Shown here piece after piece: positions 7,991-14,594 of a DNA stretch of 35,961 bases (position 1 is the first letter of the stretch; each line of letters opens with the position of its first letter). Position numbers and translations under genes: made by a program. The notes under the pieces are model-generated. The model saw only the letters and a program-made list of their open reading frames with translations. It was not told where the DNA came from and did no database searches. Source of the stretch: a virus; the IMG/VR virus record IMGVR_UViG_3300005527_000145, positions 1-35,961 of that record. One strand, 5' to 3'.

Positions 7991-8293
7991 TTAAAAAGGT
8001 AAATCTTCATCAAATTCATTCGGTACACTACTATTCTTATAACCCATTTCTTCCATCCTTTTAAAATCTTCATCAATAAAATCTTTCCAAGGTTGGTTAA
8101 GTTCAGTTAATAATTTTAATATCATTTCTAAATCATATTCACTTAAAAAACCGCCTCTTCTTGGTGCATCATAATAAAAGAAACCATCCTCAAGCATCTG
8201 AAACTCACCAACATAGGCGCTTTCATTAAAATAAATCTTATAGTGAGTTGGTTCTTCCTCCTTATTCGGTATTAGTTTAAATTTTTCTTTCAT
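7991..8293 (-). CDS. Small protein with SSB-like acidic C-terminal tip
   Basis: 100 residues from the ATG at 8293, which lies two bases past the thyX stop codon; a TTG at 8314 would add seven residues and overlap thyX. The middle has 'THYKIYFNESAYVGEF' and a helix 'DLEMILKLLTELNQPWKDF'. The protein ends N-E-F-D-E-D-L-P-F. This is close to the consensus tip of bacterial single-stranded DNA-binding proteins (D-F-D-D-D-I-P-F), which recruits host repair and replication enzymes. No OB-fold can be recognised, so the protein is not an SSB itself. A partner-recruiting or SSB-mimicking role is inference; the downstream and upstream genes are unknown and thyX. Confidence 0.7.
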   Translation of the reverse strand: MKEKFKLIPNKEEEPTHYKIYFNESAYVGEFQMLEDGFFYYDAPRRGGFLSEYDLEMILKLLTELNQPWKDFIDEDFKRMEEMGYKNSSVPNEFDEDLPF

Positions 8294-8294
8294 T

Positions 8295-8975
8295 TTAATA
8301 TCCAAATGCTTCAATTGTATGTTTAAATGGATTACCTTCGATATTTTTAACTAAGTCCAGCATTTCTTGTGTAAGTTCTCTTACTTCAACCTGAGCATGT
8401 TCGCTATTGCGTAGTTGTTGGAAGTGTGCAAAACTTCTCCAGTTAAACATAATATCCATTGTGATTTGTGAATTGAATGTTTTAAAGAATCTAGCAGACT
8501 CTTTTGCTCTTTTTCTACCTAAGATGGGTGTTAAATCAGACAAACATTCGTGATAGAGAGCGTTACCTAAATCAGTATAAGATTTTAATGCTTCAAACCA
8601 ACTATTGATATTACCATCGTTATCATAAAAAAACTCATTGGCGTGACCCTGAGAAATTTCAATTCCTTTCCAATCTTTAGGTAGATACGTCTTATCTTCC
8701 TTCAACTCTTTATAACGAGCACTTTCACCATTAACACTTACACCTATTCGGTGCTTCAATACATGAATATGTGTTGCTTGATCGACTGTAACTAGAAAAT
8801 GTAAGCTAGATTTTTCAAAAGGAGTGTGATGACCTTCTTTTGCTAACATTGTTAATAATTTAGGTACACGTTCTAATTTTTCAGGTGTCAATTCACGCGA
8901 GGTAGATGTCCACGCTGAACAAGCGTGTGTTAAATCATCACCATAGTAACCAAGTAATTCTACTTTATTGTTCAT
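8295..8975 (-). CDS. thyX: Flavin-dependent thymidylate synthase ThyX
   Basis: 226 residues, a normal ThyX length. ThyX makes dTMP from dUMP using methylenetetrahydrofolate, NADPH and FAD, and acts as a cytoplasmic homotetramer. Visible motifs are 'EGHHTPFEKSSLHF' (residues 47-60), a ThyX signature region (residues 74-88) and 'EHAQVEVREL' near residue 195, which matches the conserved A-Q-x-E-x-R. In the signature the usual R-H-R-x7-S is K-H-R (74-76) with eight residues before S85, then A-R-Y, so there is one substitution and one inserted residue. The gene lies in the middle of the small-gene operon and presumably supplies thymidine nucleotides for the AT-rich phage genome. Assignment is secure. 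Confidence 0.93.
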   Translation of the reverse strand: MNNKVELLGYYGDDLTHACSAWTSTSRELTPEKLERVPKLLTMLAKEGHHTPFEKSSLHFLVTVDQATHIHVLKHRIGVSVNGESARYKELKEDKTYLPKDWKGIEISQGHANEFFYDNDGNINSWFEALKSYTDLGNALYHECLSDLTPILGRKRAKESARFFKTFNSQITMDIMFNWRSFAHFQQLRNSEHAQVEVRELTQEMLDLVKNIEGNPFKHTIEAFGY

Positions 8976-9012
8976 TTCTTATTAATAATTAATGTATTCA
9001 TATACGCCCATT

Positions 9013-9243
9013 TTAAGAGTGAATTATAAAATGATTATATATGTTTAAAATTGTAAATTGCATTTCAAATTTTGGGCATGGTTTCATTTTCCACAAATCT
9101 AAGGAAAATTTTAGATTAAAAAAAGTTATACCATCAGAAAATGAACGATTTTTTGCTAATAGCTGCAAATCAATATATTTTCTTTTAAAGAATGAAATTT
9201 TTCCGTATATACATAAACCGTTTATTATTCTTGTTTTAATCAT
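9013..9243 (-). CDS. Hypothetical small basic, beta-rich protein
   Basis: 76 residues from an ATG at 9243, immediately next to the stop codon of the upstream gene. It is rich in Lys, Phe and Ile, with the C-terminal part 'KFEMQFTILNIYNHFIIHS'. The pattern resembles the product of 6055-6285. An open frame also exists on the opposite strand over the same bases (9041-9247), but the minus-strand frame fits the tight operon spacing and is preferred. Function unknown. Confidence 0.5.
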   Translation of the reverse strand: MIKTRIINGLCIYGKISFFKRKYIDLQLLAKNRSFSDGITFFNLKFSLDLWKMKPCPKFEMQFTILNIYNHFIIHS

Positions 9244-9468
9244 TTAATCGATATATTCAAATTCAGATTCAAGTAATTTAATTCTACTCCCATCATCAAG
9301 TTCTACCCATTTAAATCTAGAATCAAGATAATAATAACCTAACATACCATTATAATTTTTATGATTGTTAGTAATCTTAATTCGCTTTCTAAATGTATAA
9401 ATTGGTTTATGATAAACTGATGTAATTTCCCACCCGTCTGGTGTTTTATCTCCAATTTTATAATCCAT
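9244..9468 (-). CDS. Hypothetical small beta protein
   Basis: 74 residues from an ATG at 9468. It starts 'MDYKIGDKTPDGWEITSVYH', has a basic middle and 'LGYYYLDSRFKWVELDDGSR', then an acidic end. Repeated glycine turns and alternating hydrophobic residues suggest a compact beta barrel of the kind that recurs in small phage proteins. No motif is recognised. It is separated from the next upstream gene by 17 bases and abuts the one downstream. Confidence 0.65.
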   Translation of the reverse strand: MDYKIGDKTPDGWEITSVYHKPIYTFRKRIKITNNHKNYNGMLGYYYLDSRFKWVELDDGSRIKLLESEFEYID

Positions 9469-9485
9469 ATTATTTAATTTTAAGT

Positions 9486-9926
9486 TTAGTAGGTTCCATG
9501 TTCAATTCTACCAATTTCGTTTATAATTTCTTCAGGTTTCATATCAATGACCCGACCACCATTTGCTTTAGAATACGGTGTCGTACTTAATAACCATTCA
9601 TTAAGTTCTTTTTTATTACCGAATGTATCAATACCCATCTCAAGAATTTTTGGGTTTTGTTCTAAAAATACAGATGTTTCACTCATATCAAAATAACGTT
9701 TAATTTTTTTTATATCATTAGGATTAATAATCATTGAATCAAAATCACCATATCTTGATTTATATCCAAAAATATATTTTATTGCAACACCAATTCGTTT
9801 AAAAAAGTTACGATGTTGTTGTAAGTGCGGCATAAAATGAACATCATTAAATTCTTCATCATACCAAAATGCGTATGTATGTTCAAGTGAACCACATTCA
9901 CAAATAAAAATTTCTGTTTTTTCCAT
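9486..9926 (-). CDS. Phage protein with C-terminal ParS/MbcA-like toxin-binding domain
   Basis: 146 residues. Residues 1-80 begin 'MEKTEIFICECGSLEHTYAF' and contain 'RIGVAIKYIFGYKSRYGDF', a pattern I associate with a widespread uncharacterised phage domain. Residues about 98-146 look like the C-terminal half of Xre/MbcA/ParS-type antitoxins (the DUF2384 region): T-F-G-N (101-104), E-W-L-L (110-113), a G-G turn (123-124), and 'IINEIGRIEHGTY' at the end, matching the family's closing G-R-I-E-x-G-x-Y. In toxin-antitoxin systems this domain binds RES- or MbcT-type toxins. Here it lacks the usual N-terminal helix-turn-helix, and no toxin gene is adjacent. A role blocking a host toxin is a hypothesis; the domain match is from pattern memory. 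Confidence 0.7.
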   Translation of the reverse strand: MEKTEIFICECGSLEHTYAFWYDEEFNDVHFMPHLQQHRNFFKRIGVAIKYIFGYKSRYGDFDSMIINPNDIKKIKRYFDMSETSVFLEQNPKILEMGIDTFGNKKELNEWLLSTTPYSKANGGRVIDMKPEEIINEIGRIEHGTY

Positions 9927-9927
9927 A

Positions 9928-10065
9928 TTATTTAATTTTATAACTTAAAAAGGACCAAAATCCCCATTCAATAACAACATACTCAAAGGTATCATTTTTT
10001 TCAAAAAAACCAATGGGTAACCAATAAAAAGGTCCACCTTCAAAAAAACATTCAATTTTAATCAT
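9928..10065 (-). CDS. Hypothetical 45-residue protein
   Basis: A short frame from the ATG at 10065 to TAA at 9928, overlapping the end of the upstream gene (stop at 10058) by eight bases and ending one base before the next gene's ATG (9926). The product begins 'MIKIECFFEGGPFYWLPIGF' and is very aromatic ('YVVIEWGFWSFL'). The fit into the operon spacing is the main support that it is real. A small beta-hairpin protein is plausible. Function unknown. Confidence 0.6.
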   Translation of the reverse strand: MIKIECFFEGGPFYWLPIGFFEKNDTFEYVVIEWGFWSFLSYKIK

Positions 10066-10303
10066 TATGTGGGTCGGGTTTAAAAGTTATTCCTTCAATT
10101 AATTCATAATCACTTGTATCAACAACATCTTGTTTTGTTGCATCCTCATGTTTTCCCATCCATTCTTCATGATATACATTTAGACCAACGGTGATTTCTT
10201 TAATTCCGGTACAATAGTTATAACCACCTTCATATCCTTTAATAAAAACATGAAGTTCTGGATTAACTTTTGATAGTATTTCTATGAGTTCTTTTATTTT
10301 CAT
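10058..10303 (-). CDS. Small conserved-type phage protein (KELIEILSKVNPELHV)
   Basis: 81 residues from an ATG at 10303. It starts 'MKIKELIEILSKVNPELHVF', followed by 'KGYEGGYNYCTGIKEITVGL' and an acidic C-terminal half. This helix-strand-GYEGG layout is a common small phage protein type that I recognise but for which I know no function. It is likely an alpha/beta fold with no membrane segment. The stop overlaps the start of the 45-residue gene below it. Confidence 0.7.
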   Translation of the reverse strand: MKIKELIEILSKVNPELHVFIKGYEGGYNYCTGIKEITVGLNVYHEEWMGKHEDATKQDVVDTSDYELIEGITFKPDPHND

Positions 10304-10305
10304 GT

Positions 10306-10488
10306 TTATATAAAATTATTAATTAATAAATACAATAACACCATCATACTAATAAAAAATGCAATTATAACATATGATGAAAAAATATAGTATTTTTTGT
10401 TTTGAATGTCAAATTTTGTTGGTAACCAAGCAATTAAAGTAAATAAAACAAACAAAAAAATTGTTATAATTGAAAATATTTGTATCAT
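10306..10488 (-). CDS. Small two-helix membrane protein, first gene of the operon
   Basis: 60 residues from the ATG at 10488. Residues about 2-21 ('IQIFSIITIFLFVLFTLIAW') and about 36-58 ('IFSSYVIIAFFISMMVLLYL' and following) are two hydrophobic helices joined by a short polar loop with K-F-D-I-Q-N-K-K. It should sit in the host inner membrane as a hairpin. No signal peptidase site is evident. It is the promoter-proximal gene of the minus-strand operon; a lysis or host-takeover role cannot be judged. The region upstream (10489-10551) is shared with the divergent HAD gene. Confidence 0.65.
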   Translation of the reverse strand: MIQIFSIITIFLFVLFTLIAWLPTKFDIQNKKYYIFSSYVIIAFFISMMVLLYLLINNFI

Positions 10489-10540
10489 TGTATTAAATTT
10501 GATTACCGCAAAGCTAAAACTAAAATATCAAATTTCAAAA

Positions 10541-10548
10541 TATTTATA
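10541..10548 (+). promoter_or_regulatory. TATTTATA element before the HAD gene
   Basis: TATTTATA followed by GAT and the ATG at 10552, so only three bases separate it from that ATG; the next in-frame ATG (10585) is 36 bases away. Either the message is leaderless or the gene starts at 10585. Confidence 0.45.
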
Positions 10549-10551
10549 GAT

Positions 10552-11370
10552 ATGAAACAAAAACTTTTTAAGTTAACCGAGCAAATGTCTGAGTTGGGTT
10601 CACCAATTTTAAAGTATTATGCTTTTGATTGGGATGATAACATCGTTAAAATGCCAACCAGAATTTATCTTATGGATAATAATGGAAATGAGGTTGGAAT
10701 GACCACAGATGATTATGCAAAATATAGGTCAATGATTGGTAAAGAAGAATTTGAATACGGAGGAAAAACAATCGTTGGATTCGCTGATGATGCATTTAAG
10801 AATTTTAAAACATCTGGTGATAAAAATTTCTTAATTGATGCGATGCTTGCAAAACCCGGACCATCTTGGAATGATTTCGTTGAAAGCATAAATGGGGGAT
10901 CAATATTTGCGATTATTACAGCGAGGGGACATTCACCTGAAATTTTAAAGCAGGGTGTTTATAATTATATTATTTCCGATTTCAACGGAATAGATAGAAA
11001 AGAATTGGTTAAAAATTTAAGAAAATATAGAAATATTTCAGATGAAAAAGATTTAAATGATATCGAACTAATAAGAGAGTATTTAAATCTATGTCGTTTT
11101 TATCCGGTAACTTATGGAAACGAAAATGAACTTAATCCTGAAAATGCTAAAGTTGTTGCATTAAAAGAATTTTCAAATTATGTGAAAGAAATGTCTGCGC
11201 AACTAAACCAAAAAGCATACTTAAAAAATGATGTTAAAAACTATTTTATTCCTGTAATTGGTTTTTCAGATGATGATTTAAAGAACATTTCAACAATAAA
11301 ATCACATTTTAAAAACGAACCTGATATAAAAACTTATTATACTGGTACAGGTAAGAAAGAAAAATATTAA
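10552..11370 (+). CDS. HAD-superfamily phosphatase-like protein
   Basis: 272 residues from the ATG at 10552. A TTG at 10480 would extend the frame by 24 residues, but the sequence there is unlike protein. The ATG at 10585 is an alternative start that still keeps all motifs. Motif I is 'FDWDDNI' (D26, D28), motif II is 'IITARGHSPEIL' at about residue 120, and motif IV is 'GFSDDDLKN' at about residue 237. These are the four-motif pattern of haloacid-dehalogenase phosphatases, which use the first Asp as nucleophile with Mg2+. Substrate is unknown; nucleotide or polynucleotide 3'-phosphate are common phage cases. The gene is divergent from the minus-strand operon and lies upstream of the tube gene. 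Confident about the superfamily, not the substrate. Confidence 0.8.
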   Translation: MKQKLFKLTEQMSELGSPILKYYAFDWDDNIVKMPTRIYLMDNNGNEVGMTTDDYAKYRSMIGKEEFEYGGKTIVGFADDAFKNFKTSGDKNFLIDAMLAKPGPSWNDFVESINGGSIFAIITARGHSPEILKQGVYNYIISDFNGIDRKELVKNLRKYRNISDEKDLNDIELIREYLNLCRFYPVTYGNENELNPENAKVVALKEFSNYVKEMSAQLNQKAYLKNDVKNYFIPVIGFSDDDLKNISTIKSHFKNEPDIKTYYTGTGKKEKY

Positions 11371-11377
11371 TATAATA

Positions 11378-11385
11378 TATTTATA
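11378..11385 (+). promoter_or_regulatory. TATTTATA element, 112 nt upstream of the tube gene
   Basis: TATTTATA within ataatatatttatataat, followed directly by a 13-nt palindrome ATAGAACTTCTAT (11388-11400). A second element is nearer the tube gene. It may be a second promoter; there is no other gene in 11371-11497, which otherwise holds only A/T-rich leader. Confidence 0.4.
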
Positions 11386-11387
11386 TA

Positions 11388-11400
11388 ATAGAACTTCTAT
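11388..11400. other. 13-nt palindrome ATAGAACTTCTAT
   Basis: Perfect inverted repeat (ATAGAA, C, TTCTAT) three bases after a TATTTATA element and before the tube gene. It could be an operator or a 5' mRNA hairpin. In AT-rich DNA such short palindromes also arise by chance. Confidence 0.4.
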
Positions 11401-11456
11401 AGAGAGAATAATTTTTAAAAAACAAAAGTAAATAGAAAATTTTTTAAAAGTTATAG

Positions 11457-11464
11457 TATTTATA
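11457..11464 (+). promoter_or_regulatory. TATTTATA element before the tube gene
   Basis: TATTTATA (context agtatttatagataag), 33 nt upstream of the tube ATG at 11498, the same distance as at the sheath gene (31 nt). Inferred late promoter. Confidence 0.5.
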
Positions 11465-11497
11465 GATAAGAAATAAAAAAATTAAAAATTATAGAAC

Positions 11498-11986
11498 ATG
11501 GCAGACTTACTTATGAAAATGCCCTTACCTTATGAACCTAAAAGGAAGAATAGATTTATTTTACGTTTTCCATCTTCATTAGGTATTAATGAATGGTACG
11601 TTGAGTCAACAAAAAGACCTTCAATTAAAATTAATGCTGTTACTATTCCTTTTTTAAATACCGAAACTTATGTTGCTGGTAAATTCAATTGGGATACAAT
11701 TAACGTAACATTTAGAGATCCTATTGGACCTTCAGCAGCGCAAGCTCTTATGGAGTGGGTTCGTTTACATGCAGAATCAGTCACAGGTAGAATGGGTTAC
11801 GCAGCCGGTTACAAGAAAGATATTGACTTGGAACTCCTTGATCCTACGGGAGTTGTGGTTGAAAAATGGATTTTACAAGGGACGTTCTTATCTGGTGTTG
11901 ATTTCCAAGATTTGAACTATGGTCAGGATGGTTTAGCAACAATTAATGCTACGCTTAGACCGGATCGTTGCATATTGGTATACTAA
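11498..11986 (+). CDS. gp19: Tail tube protein, gp19-like
   Basis: 162 residues, typical tube length (163 in T4 gp19). The sequence follows the tube family throughout: 'PYEPKRKNRFILRFPS' at the N-terminus, 'EWYVESTKRPSI' before residue 45, 'TYVAGKFNWDTINVTFRDP', 'MEWVRLHAESVTGRMGYAA', and the terminal 'ATLRPDRCILVY'. The protein stacks as hexameric rings inside the sheath. An internal plus-strand frame within the gene is a shadow. The gene is followed by a homing endonuclease, which separates it from the rest of the tail cluster. Assignment is secure. Confidence 0.93.
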   Translation: MADLLMKMPLPYEPKRKNRFILRFPSSLGINEWYVESTKRPSIKINAVTIPFLNTETYVAGKFNWDTINVTFRDPIGPSAAQALMEWVRLHAESVTGRMGYAAGYKKDIDLELLDPTGVVVEKWILQGTFLSGVDFQDLNYGQDGLATINATLRPDRCILVY

Positions 11987-12026
11987 AAATTAAGTATATC
12001 CTTTACAACCAAAATTAAATTCCATA

Positions 12027-12034
12027 TATTTATA
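12027..12034 (+). promoter_or_regulatory. TATTTATA element before the homing endonuclease
   Basis: TATTTATA in ccatatatttatatg, 16 nt before the ATG at 12051. It gives the inserted endonuclease its own copy of the putative phage promoter. Confidence 0.5.
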
Positions 12035-12050
12035 TGAAAAGTATAGATAT

Positions 12051-13628
12051 ATGGAATTTTCTTTTTTCACAACAGATAATAAATCGGGTTATAAAACAAG
12101 AGAAGGTTGGTTTTCTAAAAATCATCCAGAAGTTTATGATGAAATTATTAGTTATTCTTCTAAAATAGATTTAAACCTTTCTTTCAAAGAAAAAATTTGG
12201 TTTTATTTTAACCAATTATCTGAAAGACCAAAATGTGTAACATGTTCTAAAGAACTTAAATTTAGAGAACGATTCGATAATCCATACGGAGAATTTTGTT
12301 CATTAATTTGTATTAATACAAATAAAGATGAAATGCTTAAACGACAAAAAAATACCTTCAATGAAAAGTATGGAATTGATTTTTATCCTCAACACCAAGA
12401 CTTTGTAAAGAAACAAAAACAAACAAAATTAGAACGTTATGGTGATGAAAATTTTGTTAATGCTGAAAAAATGCTAAAAACAAAATTATTAAAATATGGT
12501 AGAGAAAATATTAGTAACTCTAAAAAATATAAAGAAACATGTATTAAAAAATACGGTATAGATAATTTTGCAAAAACAACTGAATTTAAAAACAAAATTC
12601 ATCAAAAATATAGAGATTTATATCCAAATTATAATATAATCAATATTGATGGTACACAATTAACTGTTTTTTGTGAAAAATGTGGTGATAATTATGAAAT
12701 TCATAAACAAGTTTTTTATGAAAGAATTCGTGATAACAATATTGTCTGCACAAATTGTAATAAACTTGGTCAATGTTTCATTTCAAGCAAGGAACAAGAA
12801 ATTAATGATTTTGTAAGAAGTTTAAATATTGAAACAATTCAAACATTTAAAACAAAAGACAAAACTGAAATCGACATTTTTGTACCATCAAAAAACTTAG
12901 GGATTGAGTTAAATGGTGTTTATTGGCACAACGAACTCTTTAAAGATAAGAATTTTCATTTAAGCAAAACAAAAAGTGCTGAAAATGATGGAATTGAATT
13001 GCTTCACATATTTGAGGATGAATGGAATGGTAAAAAAGAAATTGTTAAATCTATAATTAAAAATAGATTAGGATTAGTTGATGAAAAAATCTATGCTAGA
13101 AAATGTTACATAAAAGAATTAACCTCAAAGGTTACTAGTGATTTTTTAAATGAAAATCATATTCAAGGTGAAACTAAATCATTAGTAAAATTAGGTTTAT
13201 TTAATGGTGAAAAATTAGTTTCAATTATGACCTTTTCAAAAGGTAGAATTATAATGGGTGGAAAAGACGATGAATGGGAGTTGGTTAGATTTTGTAATAT
13301 TTTAAATACAAATGTTATCGGAGCGGCATCAAAATTATTAAATTATTTTATAAAAAACTATAATCCAAAGAAAATTGTGTCTTATTCAGATATTAGACTT
13401 TTTAATGGTAGTTTATATGAAAAAATAGGATTTACAAGAATATCACAATCACCACCAAGTTATTGGTATGTTATTAATGGTATTAGGCATTATCGTTTTA
13501 ATTTTAGGAAATCCATTTTAATTAAAGAAGGTTTTGATTCAAATAAAACAGAACATCAAATAATGTTAGATAGGAGTATCTATAGAATTTATGACTGTGG
13601 TGCGATAAGATGGGAATTAAACTATTGA
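12051..13628 (+). CDS. Homing endonuclease, Vsr-like/EDxHD type with acyltransferase-like C-terminus
   Basis: 525 residues. Residues about 58-90 and 205-240 carry C-x2-C pairs (including C-V-T-C, C-E-K-C and C-T-N-C) that look like two zinc knuckles. Between them four copies of a K-Y-G-x-x-N/D repeat of about 20 residues form a likely DNA-recognition array. Residues about 270-330 hold the nuclease core: 'EIDIFVPSKNLGIELNG', then 'VYWHNE' and 'LLHIFEDEW', as in Vsr-like homing enzymes of the I-Bth0305I group. The C-terminal 170 residues ('KLGLFNGEKLVSIMTFSKGR', 'WELVRFCN', 'YSDIRLFNGSLYEKIGF') look like a GNAT-type fold. The gene sits alone between the tube and gp26-like genes. Family from pattern memory; good confidence that it is an endonuclease. 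Confidence 0.75.
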   Translation: MEFSFFTTDNKSGYKTREGWFSKNHPEVYDEIISYSSKIDLNLSFKEKIWFYFNQLSERPKCVTCSKELKFRERFDNPYGEFCSLICINTNKDEMLKRQKNTFNEKYGIDFYPQHQDFVKKQKQTKLERYGDENFVNAEKMLKTKLLKYGRENISNSKKYKETCIKKYGIDNFAKTTEFKNKIHQKYRDLYPNYNIINIDGTQLTVFCEKCGDNYEIHKQVFYERIRDNNIVCTNCNKLGQCFISSKEQEINDFVRSLNIETIQTFKTKDKTEIDIFVPSKNLGIELNGVYWHNELFKDKNFHLSKTKSAENDGIELLHIFEDEWNGKKEIVKSIIKNRLGLVDEKIYARKCYIKELTSKVTSDFLNENHIQGETKSLVKLGLFNGEKLVSIMTFSKGRIIMGGKDDEWELVRFCNILNTNVIGAASKLLNYFIKNYNPKKIVSYSDIRLFNGSLYEKIGFTRISQSPPSYWYVINGIRHYRFNFRKSILIKEGFDSNKTEHQIMLDRSIYRIYDCGAIRWELNY

Positions 13629-13673
13629 TTAAAAAAAAATTATAATTATTTTTATGTTTAAACTATTATAATA

Positions 13674-14423
13674 ATGGAAAATCTAGATGCTCAATACGGT
13701 CAAATGAATTTTAATTTACCTCACGATGTTGTATTATTACCGTCAAAAGGTATTTTTTATAAGAATAAGAAAAAGTCTGTTAAGGTTGGTTATTTGACCG
13801 CTGCGGATGAAAATATGTTGTTATCAACAAATAATAATGATTTGATTATTAACCTTCTACGTTCAAAAATTTATGAACCAGACTTAAGACCTGAAGATTT
13901 GCTAAACGGTGATATTGAAGCAATTCTAATCTTTTTAAGAAATACTTCATTTACTCCTGAATATAATATAACTGCTACAGATCCAAAAACAGGTAAAAAA
14001 TTTGATAGCGTAATAGTTTTAGATTCATTAGAGTCAATCACACCTGAAGTAGAACCAGATGAAAATGGTTTATACACAACAACATTACCAAAATCAAATT
14101 CGGTTGTTAAATTAAAACCTTTAACATATCGAGAAAGAAATGAAATCGATAAAAATGCTGAAAATTATCCAAAGAATAGGACAGCGCCGATTGTAACGTG
14201 GAGACTACAAAAACAAATTGTTGAAATAAATGGTGATAGAGACCTTGGTAGTATTTCAAAAGCAATAGAAACTCTTCCAATTATGGATTCGAAATATATC
14301 AGAAATTTTATGTTAAGAAATGAACCAAGATTGGATTTAGAAAAAGAAATTGTTTGTCCTTCCGGAGAGAGGATAAATGTCCAAATTAATTTTGGACCGG
14401 AGTTTTTTCGTCCTTTCTTCTGA
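13674..14423 (+). CDS. Baseplate hub/assembly protein, gp26-like; possible frameshift donor
   Basis: 249 residues. The first 60 residues contain 'VVLLPSKGIFYKNKKKSVKV' and 'GYLTAADENMLL', the signature of T4 gp26-type baseplate proteins, which act in hub assembly; 'LLRSKIYEPDLRPEDLLNGD' follows. A C-terminal part has 'FMLRNEPRLDLEKEIVCPSG'. The last 47 bases overlap the start of a small helical gene in the +1 frame (14377-14562), and the overlap contains a T-run immediately before a CGT codon (see that entry). Position just before the tape measure is where tail-assembly chaperones lie. Confident about the gp26-like class, less so about its exact role. Confidence 0.7.
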   Translation: MENLDAQYGQMNFNLPHDVVLLPSKGIFYKNKKKSVKVGYLTAADENMLLSTNNNDLIINLLRSKIYEPDLRPEDLLNGDIEAILIFLRNTSFTPEYNITATDPKTGKKFDSVIVLDSLESITPEVEPDENGLYTTTLPKSNSVVKLKPLTYRERNEIDKNAENYPKNRTAPIVTWRLQKQIVEINGDRDLGSISKAIETLPIMDSKYIRNFMLRNEPRLDLEKEIVCPSGERINVQINFGPEFFRPFF

Positions 14424-14562
14424 GTATAGAAAATCGTCACTTGACGAATATTATTATTTGGCGAAGTATTTGAATTTGGATTATAGTTCTTACTTATCCA
14501 TGCCAATATTCATTCGACGTTATTTAATTGATAAATTGATTGAGGAATATACTAAAAAATAA
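14377..14562 (+). CDS. Small helical protein overlapping gp26-like gene (tail assembly chaperone part)
   Basis: 61 residues, frame +1 relative to the gp26-like gene. The body 'SLDEYYYLAKYLNLDYSSYL' followed by 'MPIFIRRYLIDKLIEEYTKK' is an all-helical pattern with Y-L/N-M-P-x-x-x-R that I associate with the small chaperone frames found just before tape measures. It could be made in two ways. One is initiation at the ATG at 14377, which has a good purine-rich GGAGAGAGG upstream (14364-14372). The other is +1 slippage at TTTTTTC (14403-14409), giving a fusion of about 295 residues. The tape measure starts 32 bases after its stop. Existence of the protein is likely; the mode of expression is not settled. 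Confidence 0.65.
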   Translation: MSKLILDRSFFVLSSEYRKSSLDEYYYLAKYLNLDYSSYLSMPIFIRRYLIDKLIEEYTKK

Positions 14563-14571
14563 AATAACTTC

Positions 14572-14579
14572 TATTTATT
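14572..14579 (+). promoter_or_regulatory. TATTTATT element before the tape measure
   Basis: TATTTATT ends 15 nt before the ATG at 14595. Same strand, same distance class as at 12027, 16807 and 28282. Confidence 0.5.
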
Positions 14580-14594
14580 ATAAAAAGTACCTCA

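Noticed and set aside
9041-9247. 68-residue plus-strand frame
   Set aside because: It lies antisense to the minus-strand operon gene at 9013-9243, which abuts its neighbours; I could not exclude it but the operon fit favours the minus strand.
14377-14423. -1 frameshift at the T-run
   Set aside because: The downstream frame is +1 relative to the upstream one, and the bases before the T-run do not form a canonical -1 heptamer.
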